Origin: CAZLIC01 sp964559535
Lineage (GTDB): Bacteria; Pseudomonadota; Alphaproteobacteria; Rhodobacterales; Rhodobacteraceae
Assembly: GCA_964559535.1 (NCBI GenBank)
Contig: CAZLIC010000123.1
Coordinates: 1-8,629 of the forward strand
Direction of reading: 5' to 3'
Length of the DNA: 8,629 nucleotides
Below the pieces are notes generated by a model, which was not told the origin of the DNA, did not search any database, and was given only the letters and a program-made list of their open reading frames with translations. A program made the translations under genes and the position numbers. The stretch's first letter is position 1. The number at the start of each line of letters is the position of its first letter. Positions 1-7,300 of the stretch are shown piece after piece.

Positions 1-54
1 AAAAGCAGCCTAATCATGGAACAAGAAACTCTCCGGTAAACCCGGGGCGGTTCA
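1..54 (-). mobile_element. Probable insertion-sequence end (partial)
   Basis: Read on the minus strand, the permease reading frame that starts at 257 stays DppC-like up to MGT and then changes abruptly into unrelated sequence beginning TGAACCGCCCCGGG at position 54. At this point the family normally continues with a conserved D-x-L-G-R-D stretch, which is absent. The new sequence resembles the terminal repeat of insertion sequences common in Rhodobacterales, but that is from memory of the style of such ends and was not searched. Only one end is in the window, so neither a target duplication nor a transposase can be seen. Confidence 0.5.
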
Positions 55-257
55 GTGCCCATTGGGTAGTCCCAACCTTCACCAAAGCCCACAGGGGGCG
101 TCAACCGCTTGAGCGGCGATCGGGCGGTGTAGTCATAAAGCGCCAGCACCTCGGCCAGCACCGCCGCAAGCAGCATCAGGACGATCCACCCCGCCGCCAG
201 CCGCAGGGCCAACGATGTTCTCCGCGCCTTGTGCAGGGCCATCACATCATGTTTCAT
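55..257 (-). pseudogene. DppC/OppC-type ABC permease, 5' fragment
   Basis: About 67 codons remain of the second inner-membrane permease of a peptide-type ABC transporter. The visible part has a short basic cytoplasmic N-terminus (KARR), one hydrophobic segment at about residues 19-40, and the periplasmic stretch ending in G-W-D-Y-P-M-G-T. In this family that stretch leads into the conserved LGRD motif before the main permease domain. The frame is cut there by the probable insertion sequence, so the transmembrane core and the coupling loop are missing and the product cannot work as a permease. The start could be ATG at 257, overlapping the end of the upstream permease gene by 11 bases, or the in-frame ATG at 242, four bases after that stop. 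Neither has a clear ribosome binding site, which fits translational coupling. The family is assigned mainly from position in the operon and this N-terminal pattern. Confidence 0.7.
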
Positions 258-1158
258 GCGGCATCAACCGGATTTTTGGATTGAGCAGGCCATACGCCAG
301 ATCGACTGCCAGATTTGCGATCACCATCACAAGTGCGAACAGGATCACCATCGTCTGCACGATGGCCAGATCGCCGCCGCCCACCGCCTCGGACAACGCA
401 AGCCCCATGCCCGGCCAGGCAAATACGGTTTCCACCACTATCGCCCCCCCGACGGTGCCGCCAAAGGCAAAGCCGAGGTAGGTCACCAAAGGGATCGCCG
501 CGTTGGGCAGCACATTGCGCAGGATGATGTCAACGCGCGGTACGCCCGCCGCCCGCGCCGCCAGAATGTCGGGTTGCCCCAGCACATCCAGCACCGCTGC
601 CCGCGCGAAACGCGCCAGGGCCGCCGCCGCGCCACTTGCCGTCACGATGACAGGCAGGATCATGTGCCGCCAGGTGTTGCTGCCCGAACTTGGCAACCAC
701 TGCAACCAGACGGCAAAGGCATAGATAAGCGCCTGCCCCAGCACGAAACTCGGCAGGCTGTAGCCGATTGTCGCCAGCGTCATCGTGATCCGGTCCGCCG
801 CGCGTCCGGGCCGCAAAGCCGCAAGGATACCCAGCGGAATACCGGTGATGATCATCAGCACGAACGCACCACCCGACAAGACGAAGGTCGCAGGCAACCG
901 TTCTGCCACCCAGTCAGCGGCAGGTCTGCCATCGCGAAACGACGTGCCGAAATCAAAGGTCAGCAGAACATGCAGCGCCCGCAGATATTGTCGCCACACC
1001 GGCTGATCCAGCCCCCAGCGTTCGTTGAACGCCGCCACCGCCTCGGCCGATCCGTTCCATTGCAGCACCTGATCGGCAATGTCGGACCCGGAGCGCAGGG
1101 CGAAGAACGTAAAGGCATGGACCAGAGCCATGGTGGCGATGGCGCGCAGCAGGCGCAC
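247..1158 (-). CDS. DppB/OppB-type peptide ABC transporter permease
   Basis: This encodes a 303-residue inner-membrane permease of the dipeptide/oligopeptide/nickel ABC importer family, of usual length. Hydrophobic segments lie at about residues 5-22, 92-114, 125-150, 167-187, 222-247 and 267-290, the usual six. The cytoplasmic coupling loop that contacts the ATPases is at about residues 199-222 (ARAAGVPRVDIILRNVLPNA). Family landmarks VVETVFAWPGMG (241-252) and YGLLNPKIR (289-297) are present, as is the N-terminal N-E-R-W-G-L-D-Q-P pattern. The start is taken as GTG at 1158, 14 bases after the ATPase stop; no in-frame ATG lies between. It overlaps the truncated second permease gene. The substrate (dipeptide, oligopeptide, nickel or another small solute) cannot be told without the binding protein, which is not here. 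With both outer genes of the operon broken, the transporter is probably non-functional unless complemented elsewhere. Confidence 0.93.
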   Translation of the reverse strand: MRLLRAIATMALVHAFTFFALRSGSDIADQVLQWNGSAEAVAAFNERWGLDQPVWRQYLRALHVLLTFDFGTSFRDGRPAADWVAERLPATFVLSGGAFVLMIITGIPLGILAALRPGRAADRITMTLATIGYSLPSFVLGQALIYAFAVWLQWLPSSGSNTWRHMILPVIVTASGAAAALARFARAAVLDVLGQPDILAARAAGVPRVDIILRNVLPNAAIPLVTYLGFAFGGTVGGAIVVETVFAWPGMGLALSEAVGGGDLAIVQTMVILFALVMVIANLAVDLAYGLLNPKIRLMPHET

Positions 1159-1172
1159 AGCGACAAAGCGGG

Positions 1173-2147
1173 TTACGGTGACACCAGATCAACGTTTGCA
1201 ACATTGCAGGCCACCCGCCGACCGTCTGGCCGCCGCTGCAATGCCGGGACAGCCCGGGTGCAATCGGCAATGCCCCGGACACAACGGGGATGAAAGGCGC
1301 AACCGGAGGGAAGGGCTGCCGGGTCGGGCGGTTCGCCCCGCACCCCCGCGCGTTCCGGGGCCGCACCACCCAGATGGGGCACCGCCGCCAGCAAGGCCTG
1401 CGTGTAGGGATGCGCGGGGCGCGAACAGACCTGTGACACGCTGCCTTGTTCAACGACTCGGCCCGCATACTTCACGGCGATCTGGTCGGCGATCAACGCC
1501 AGATTGCGCAGGTCGTGGCTGATGAAGACGTAAGTCAGCCCATACTGCGCCTTCAACGCCGCGATCAACTGCATCACCTGCGCCTGCAACGAGACATCCA
1601 GCGCCGATGTCGGCTCGTCCATCACGATCAGTTTGGGGTTCAGCGTCAACGCGCGGGCCAGCACCACGCGCCGCCGCTGGCCACCCGACAACTGGTGCGG
1701 ATAGCGGTTCAGCAGGCTTTCCGACAGGCCGACCGGAGCGAACGCCTTGCGCCAGGCGGCGGCAAGGTCGGCCCGCGACCGGGCAAGGCTGTGGATCACC
1801 AGAGGCTCGGCCTCCTGTTCGCCCACCGTGCAGCGCGGGTCGAGCGCTGCACGCGGTTTCTGCGGCACAAGTGCCAGATCGCGCCGCAGATTGCGCCATT
1901 CGGCCCGCGACAGCGCCGCAAGATCACGCCCTATCACCTGCACCCGCCCCGCGCTGGCCGGCATGAGCCCGAGGAGCAGCCGCCCCAGCGTGGATTTTCC
2001 CGAACCGGACTCGCCAACGATACCAAGGCAAGTACCCTGCGCCACGCCAAGCGTCACATCGCTGACGGCGTGGATGGTGCGGGCTGGGGCAAGCCAACCG
2101 CGCGACTGCCGGAAGTCCCGGCCCAAGCCTTCGGTTTGCACGATCAT
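1173..2147 (-). CDS. DppF/OppF-type peptide ABC transporter ATPase
   Basis: This is a 324-residue cytoplasmic ATP-binding subunit of a peptide-type ABC importer. It carries all nucleotide-binding motifs: Walker A GESGSGKST (residues 45-53), Q-loop glutamine at about 96, signature LSGGQ (153-157), Walker B LIVMDE (173-178) with the catalytic glutamate, D-loop SALD (181-184) and switch histidine H211. The C-terminal oligopeptide-ATPase extension is present, with HPYT near 246 and cysteines at about 283, 289, 296 and 314 in the G-C-x-F-x-P-R-C arrangement. The start is ATG at 2147, where it forms an ATGA overlap with the stop of the preceding ATPase gene, the classic coupled layout. A longer in-frame reading up to 2504 is open but runs antiparallel to nothing family-like; it is the out-of-frame shadow of the upstream gene and of the insertion sequence. 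An intact permease gene follows 14 bases downstream. Confidence 0.95.
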   Translation of the reverse strand: MIVQTEGLGRDFRQSRGWLAPARTIHAVSDVTLGVAQGTCLGIVGESGSGKSTLGRLLLGLMPASAGRVQVIGRDLAALSRAEWRNLRRDLALVPQKPRAALDPRCTVGEQEAEPLVIHSLARSRADLAAAWRKAFAPVGLSESLLNRYPHQLSGGQRRRVVLARALTLNPKLIVMDEPTSALDVSLQAQVMQLIAALKAQYGLTYVFISHDLRNLALIADQIAVKYAGRVVEQGSVSQVCSRPAHPYTQALLAAVPHLGGAAPERAGVRGEPPDPAALPSGCAFHPRCVRGIADCTRAVPALQRRPDGRRVACNVANVDLVSP

Positions 2148-2461
2148 GCGGGCACTGCGATCAAGGGGTGGTGGCACAGCACCGCATGATCCGGCAACCG
2201 GCGCAACGGCGGAACGCCCGCCGCACATGCCGCCGTCGCCGCGTCGCAACGCGGATGAAAATGGCAACCGCCCGGCAATGCGCCGATCTGTGCGACCATG
2301 CCCCGGATCGGGCGCACCGCCGCGCGCGCTGTCGCCGGATGCGGCGGCATCGAGGCGATCAGACCCGCAGTGTAAGGATGCGCGGGGGCCGAAAACAGCG
2401 CCTGTGCTAGGCCAGTTTCCACCACCCGCCCGCAATACATTACCGCCACACGACTGGCGAT
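2144..2461 (-). pseudogene. DppD/OppD-type peptide ABC transporter ATPase, 3' fragment
   Basis: The last 105 codons of the first ATPase of the operon remain. The reading starts within the family's conserved stretch after the switch histidine (here IASRVAVMYCGRVVETG), passes HPYTAGL, and ends with the oligopeptide-ATPase C-terminal motif GGCHFHPRC followed by a further cysteine. Walker A, signature and Walker B are all missing because the 5' part has been replaced by insertion-sequence DNA from about 2462. The stop overlaps the start of the next ATPase gene (ATGA). Whatever promoter drove the operon was upstream of the break, so the remaining genes have lost their native promoter unless the insertion supplies one. 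The ATG at 2440 is not evidence of a functional start. Confidence 0.88.
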
Positions 2462-2724
2462 TTGGTCTTGTCGCGTACTTGTGCCGTTCCGGGTGCTCGT
2501 TCAAGCCACTTCGCGTTCGAAGGCCAAGGGGCTTTTGCCTCCCAGTGCCGAGCGCCGACGGCGCGGGCTATAGAGGCCGTTGATGTATTGGAGTGAGGGC
2601 ATGACTGCCATTGGTCCGAAGGAATGGTCTCAGCCTGATGGCGGGTCTCCCAGGAAAGCCGCCACATCAGTTCGGCCTTGATGGTTTTGAGGAAGGTCTT
2701 GACGGCGGCATTGTCAGAGCAGTT
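2462..2724 (-). pseudogene. IS3-family transposase (OrfB) 3' fragment with frameshift, plus IS end
   Basis: On the minus strand this holds the end of an IS3-family OrfB (DDE transposase). The first part reads C-S-D-N-A-A-V-K-T-F-L-K-T-I-K-A-E-L, the family block containing the third catalytic residue (glutamate of KAEL), followed by WETRHQAE. After about 2633 the frame is lost. The expected continuation (QYINGLYSPRRRRSALGG, then KSPLAFEREVA and a TGA at 2503-2501) is present but in another frame, with roughly 26 extra bases relative to what the family usually has between the two blocks. The sequence after the stop, ending in GCGACAAGACCA next to the transporter fragment, is taken as the element's outer end. 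The 5' two thirds are missing. The extra-base estimate is by eye against remembered family members. Confidence 0.8.
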
Positions 2725-3170
2725 ATCGATCACACTGGAGGCGGATTTTTGCATTGAAACTGTGGAAGAAGCGTTGGCACGTCACGGCAAGCCCGAAATC
2801 TTCGACGCGGATCAGGGCAGCCAGTTCACGTCCACCGGCTTCATCAAGGTGCTGTCCGCCCGAAAGATCAAGATCAGCATGGATGGCAAGGGGGCCTGGC
2901 GCGACAACGTCTTCGTCGAGCGCCTCTGGCGAAGCATCAAATACGGGGAGGTCTATCTGCGGGCCTATGCCTGCGTACCGGAGGCCCGCGCCGGGATTGG
3001 CCAATGTCTGAACTTCTACAACGTCCGCCGCCCGCACTCGTCGCTTGACGGGAAAACCCCCGATCAGGCCTGCTTCAACCAGCCGATGCCCGAAGCGGGG
3101 GCGGCGAAACCGAGGCGGAATACCACTTCCGAAACGCCTGGTAACTGCCCAGATCAGCCGAACCACCTCT
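2721..3170 (+). pseudogene. IS3-family transposase (OrfB) 3' fragment, second element
   Basis: This is the C-terminal part of another IS3-family OrfB on the plus strand. It starts inside the integrase core (LSITLEADFCIETVEEALAR) and keeps the second catalytic aspartate in DADQGSQFTS (GAT at 2810-2812). It also keeps the catalytic glutamate in FVERLWRSIKYGEVYLRAY (GAG at 2918-2920) and the late block FYNVRRPHSSLDGKTPDQ. The first catalytic aspartate, the N-terminal half and OrfA are missing. No native stop is seen where the family usually ends, and the frame runs on into flanking DNA to 3220. The element's outer end is placed near 3170 by the change to unrelated coding sequence. The apparent ATG at 2678 lies in the oppositely oriented element, so it is not a true start. 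Confidence 0.85.
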
Positions 3171-3171
3171 C

Positions 3172-3345
3172 CGTTCGCATCATGAGGATGCGAAATGGGC
3201 GCACAATCTGGTCGGCCTGATCCGGGCCAACGAAGGCGACACCGTCTCCGTCCTCAAGGAATATCACGCTGCACTGGCACTGGGCGCCCCCGACGATCCG
3301 ATGCGGCCCATTGCCGGACGTTTCATCAAGATCCGGTCGGAATGA
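3172..3345 (+). pseudogene. Orphan C-terminal coding fragment, unrecognised protein
   Basis: Directly after the transposase fragment one plus-strand frame reads as ordinary protein for about 57 codons to a TGA at 3343-3345: HHEDAKWAHNLVGLIRANEG, then TVSVLKEYHAALALGAPDDP, then a tail ending RFIKIRSE. It has no start codon or ribosome binding site, so it looks like the 3' end of a gene whose beginning was lost when the insertion sequence arrived. Amino acid balance and strong third-position GC favour real coding origin over chance. I do not recognise the family. It converges on the SH3-like gene on the other strand. Confidence 0.45.
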
Positions 3346-3372
3346 CATCGGCCTCGTCAGCCTTGCTCATCG

Positions 3373-3672
3373 TCACATCTCCTGCAGATATGTCGCGTTC
3401 ACATATCCCTTCAAGCTGCGCGCCTGCTCCAGGGCGACCTTGCACCAGCGGGTGCTACCCGTCTGCTGGCAGTCGTAGACGCGCAGCACGGTGCCGTTGG
3501 GCAGGCCAACGATGATCCGGTAACCCACACCGGGGCCTGCACGCAGCTTGAGCATGTCATCGGCTTCGACGCCAACAACCTTTGAGAACCTGCTCGTGTC
3601 CGCATCAGCCGCTGCGGAAGCGAAGCCACCCCAAAGTGCTGCGGTCAGCGCGGCAAGGATCGTTCTGCGCAT
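3373..3672 (-). CDS. Small exported SH3-like (SH3b) domain protein
   Basis: A 99-residue protein with a clear Sec signal peptide (basic MRRT, hydrophobic core to about residue 17, likely cleavage after A-S-A near 20-21), so it is probably periplasmic or secreted. The mature part is a bacterial SH3-like domain of the SH3_3 type: V-x-A-D-D-M-L-K-L-R-A-G-P-G at about 35-48, then GLPNGTVLRVYDC and a WCKV segment, ending in G-Y-V-N-A-T-Y-L. Two cysteines, in YDCQQ and WCKV, could form a disulphide. Such domains often bind cell-wall peptides or partner proteins; the specific role here is unknown. The start ATG at 3672 has an AGGAG motif six bases upstream. It stands alone between broken genes and looks intact. 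Confidence 0.85.
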   Translation of the reverse strand: MRRTILAALTAALWGGFASAAADADTSRFSKVVGVEADDMLKLRAGPGVGYRIIVGLPNGTVLRVYDCQQTGSTRWCKVALEQARSLKGYVNATYLQEM

Positions 3673-3811
3673 CGGTGGCTCCTGGCATCCGTTTGTCCGC
3701 TTCTAGGCCCTGGCCAGCCGTCCCGGCAAGCCGTGCGACGCATGCGAGTGGAACATCCTGTTGCGCCCTGCGGCTCTCTGCAGTCACATTCGAGCCACGC
3801 CGGCACCCCCC

Positions 3812-4190
3812 TCACATGTCCCATCCCTTCTTGCCGCCGCACCGCGTCCTGATGCCCGGTGCGGTGAGTTCCGCGGCGATGGCGCGCAGGCTGGTGTACC
3901 CCAGGGCGCGAATGTCGGGCAGGTCCGGCTCAAGGTCCCGCACGAATCCGTCGGCATTGGTGCTTTCGGCCGCACCGCCCTTGCCTGCGCGCCGCAGGTT
4001 TGTTGCCCAGTTGGGGTTACCAATTTTCACCCCGCGGTCCTTCGCCGCGGCCAGCGCTTCCTGCGTCCGCCAAGAGATCCCTTCGCGTTCCGCCTGGGCT
4101 ACGAAGGCCAAGATGCCCACGGTCACGTCGTTGGCGCCAGGCATGTCGACCAAACCGAACGCACTGCGGGTGCCAGCCGCCTGAAGGCAC
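3812..4190 (-). pseudogene. Serine recombinase (resolvase family), C-terminal fragment
   Basis: The minus strand encodes the second half of a resolvase-type site-specific recombinase. Visible blocks in order are VDMPGAN (end of the catalytic domain), AEREGISWRTQEALAAAKDR leading to GVKIGNP (the long E-helix region), and TSLRAIAAELTAPGIRTR (start of the DNA-binding region). The N-terminal part with the catalytic serine is missing. Family-like sequence fades upstream of about 4190, and the apparent start at 4153 is a TTG in the middle of a conserved block. The 3' end also looks damaged: the frame stops at 3812, while another frame from about 3840 reads on with G-H-V-R-G-V-P-A-W-L-E, resembling the usual family ending, which suggests a small frameshift. 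Two lesions make it a remnant, probably of a transposon or integrated element. Confidence 0.82.
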
Positions 4191-4397
4191 GCTCGCCCAT
4201 GCTGGGCGCCCTCAGTTTCAGAGAACTTTCAGAAATCAGACAGGTCATTTCCGGGACGCAAACCTCCTTTTATGTGAAGTGTTGAACTCCAGCCCGTGAT
4301 GCCATGAAGAGGTCGCAGGAACAGTCGCCAACCAGACCCTTAGTGGCCTCTGGTCCGCAGCGAAACGTGTTTGCCAGCACAGCCCATTGGAGACCAC

Positions 4398-7300
4398 ATG
4401 ACGATTATCGTGAACGAGGCGATGGCCGAGCAGATTGCCGGCGAAGACCCGTGGGACGACAGCAGCCTGACGTTTTCGCTGAATGTGGACCCCGGCATCC
4501 TGCTGAGCGAAGTGCTGGAAGGGCTTTTCCTGGGGGGGTTCGAGCCGCAGCTTTCGAGCATTTCGGGCAACACCGTTTCGGGCGATGTCGCTGCCGTTCT
4601 GATGGCCTTCGAATTGTGGGATGACCTGATCGCGGCATCGCTGACCTATGCGCCGGATGACGGCGGTGCCGATATCACGGTGAACAACGTGACCAACCTT
4701 CCGTCCTTCAGCGGCGGGCGAACCTATTCCACTCTGGACACGGTTCTTCCGAACGACGTTGACATCTTTCTGACCGGCGTGCCGATCACGCCCGGCCAAC
4801 CCGGGTTCATGTACATCGTCCACGAGATCGGTCACGGGCTGGGGCTAAGCCATCCGGGGGACTACAACGCCAGCCCCGACACCCTGACCTATGCCAATGA
4901 CCGCACCTATGACGAGGACACCGCCCAGTTCACGGTCATGTCCTACTTTGAACCCTCCAACTATCCGGGCGGCGGCACCTGGTTTCGCAGCCAGGTGCTG
5001 ACGCCGATGATCTATGACATCCTGGCCATCCAGTACCTGTACGGCCGGGACACCACCACGCGCACGGGCGATACGACCTATGGGTTCAACCACAGCGCCG
5101 ACGTGAACCGCAGCGTGTTCGTGTTTTCAGTGGGCGCGGCGCCGGTGTTGACCATCTGGGATGCGGGCGGGCGCGACCGGCTGGATGTGTCGGGCTACGG
5201 CGACAACCAGCTGATCGACCTGTCGGAAGGCAGTTATTCCAACGTCGGCGGGCTGATCCAGAACGTCGGCATCGCCTTTGGCACCTTCATCGAAGAAGCC
5301 TCGACCGGGTCGGGCAACGATCTGCTATTCGGCAACGATCTGGACAACCGGCTGGACGCGGGCCTGAACAACGATGCCATGTACGGAGGCACCGGACGCG
5401 ACACGCTGATCGGCGGCGCGGGCAATAGCCTGACCGGCAGCCAGACCGACAATGACCAATTGTTCGGCGGCGCCGACAGTGACCGGCTGATCGGCGGTTT
5501 CGGCGCCGACATCATGTTCGGCGGCGCCGGGTTCGATACCGCAGTCTATAACGCTACGGTGGGCGAGACCATCACCATCACCCCGCGCGGCAAGATCGAG
5601 AATGGCAGCTGGCGGGTTGCAGGCCCCGCACAGGCCACCGGTGACGAGCTGAAAGAGATCGAGGCCTTTGCCTTTGGCGAGGGCAGCGACAACATCACGG
5701 TCGAGAACGACCGCTTCGCAAGGGCGCTGAGCGTCGAGGGGCTGGGCGGCAACGACACGATCCGGGCGATTGGCACCGACATTGACAGTTACACCCTGTT
5801 CGGGGGGGCCGGGACAGACATCCTGCAGGTGGGCACCAGCAAGTTCTTTGCGGCGGGCGGATACATTCTGGCCAGTGGGGGGCAGCCGGTGTGGATCGAA
5901 TCCTTTGCCGACAACGACCAGTTGACGATCGACCGCAAGGGGCTGGACATCAACTATGACTTCACCCTGTTCGCGGGGTTCCTCTCTCTGAACTCTGGGC
6001 TGTATTTCGGGTCGGACGGGTCGCAGGCGCGCGGGTTCAACCGCATCAGCTATACCGGGTCCGAAGGCGTGGACAGGGTGGACGGGGCCAAGGGCAACGA
6101 CACCCTGGATGGCGGTGGCGGAACCGATTTCCTGACCGGCTACACGGGCGATGATTCCATCACCGGCGGTGACGGGACGGACAACCTGCAGGGCGGCGAA
6201 GGCAACGACAGCCTTTATGGCGGTGCCGGACGCGATGGCCTTTCCGGTGACGCAGGCGATGACCTGATCTTTACCGGGGGCGGCCTTGATGTGGTCGTCT
6301 TCGGCGGGGCAGGCAACGACACGCTGGCCGGGTCGGATGACAGTGAAACCATGAACGGCGATGACGGCGACGATGTGCTGCAAGGGTTCAAGGGCAACGA
6401 TTCGCTGAATGCGGGCCGCGGCAACGCCTGGGTCCGGGGCGATGAGGGCGACGACACCATCGTGGTGGATGGCGGCCGCATCGAGGTGTACGGCGGCGAC
6501 GGGCGGGACGAGCTGGTGTTCAGCCGCGCCACGCTGACGACCGACCTGGTGTTCCAGCTGAACCGCGGCGTGGCCAGCGACGGGTCGCTGGCGAGGGGGA
6601 TCGAGCTTTTCCGCTTTGCAGGGGGCTCGGGCCACGAGAACATCACGGGCGGCGACCTGGGGTCGAACTTCCTGAACGGGTTTTTTGGCAACGACACGCT
6701 GACCGGGGGCGACCTTGTGGACAACCTGCAGGGCGGCGAAGGCAATGACGTGATCGCGGGCGGCCTTGGGCGCGACGACCTGTATGGCGGCGCGGGCAAT
6801 GACCGCATCGACACCGGCGGCGGGCTTGACGTCATCGTGCAGGGCGAGGCAGGCAACGACACGCTGACCGGGTCGGCCGACGCCGAGACGATGAGCGGCG
6901 GCGGCGACCAGGACCTGATCGACGCCGGAGGGGGCAATGACTCGCTTTTGGGCGACGACGGCAACGACACCATCTATGGTGGCGACGGCAATGACCGCAT
7001 CGACGCGGGGCTGGGGTTCGACCAGGTCTTCGGCGGCGCCGGGATCGACGAGCTGACGATCAACCGCAGCACGACCACCGCGGGGGCCACCTATGCGCTG
7101 AACCGCAAGGCGGGCAGCGATGGGTCGCGCGGGGACGGGATCGAGGTGTTCCGCTATTCCGGCGGCTCGGGCGATGACCGGGTCACCGGCGGCGACCTTG
7201 GGTCGAACTTCGTGAACGGCAACGGCGGCAATGACACGCTGACGGGCGGCGTTTCGCTGGACAACCTGCAGGGCGGCGCGGGCGATGACGTGCTGAGCGG

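Noticed and set aside
229..1293. A 354-codon plus-strand frame opposite the permease.
   Set aside because: The composition is rich in Arg, His and Gln with no domain; the minus strand holds a full permease with family motifs.
2148..2504. N-terminal extension of the F-like ATPase in the same frame.
   Set aside because: It is an out-of-frame shadow of the D-like ATPase fragment and insertion-sequence DNA; the ATGA overlap at 2147 gives the natural start.
4282..4310. Possible promoter TTGAAC with TGAAGA 17 bases later, upstream of the protease.
   Set aside because: The -10 match is poor and such pairs occur by chance; there is not enough support to annotate it.
4371..4397. TTG start nine codons upstream for the protease.
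   Set aside because: No ribosome binding site fits it, whereas ATG at 4398 has GGAG at a good distance.
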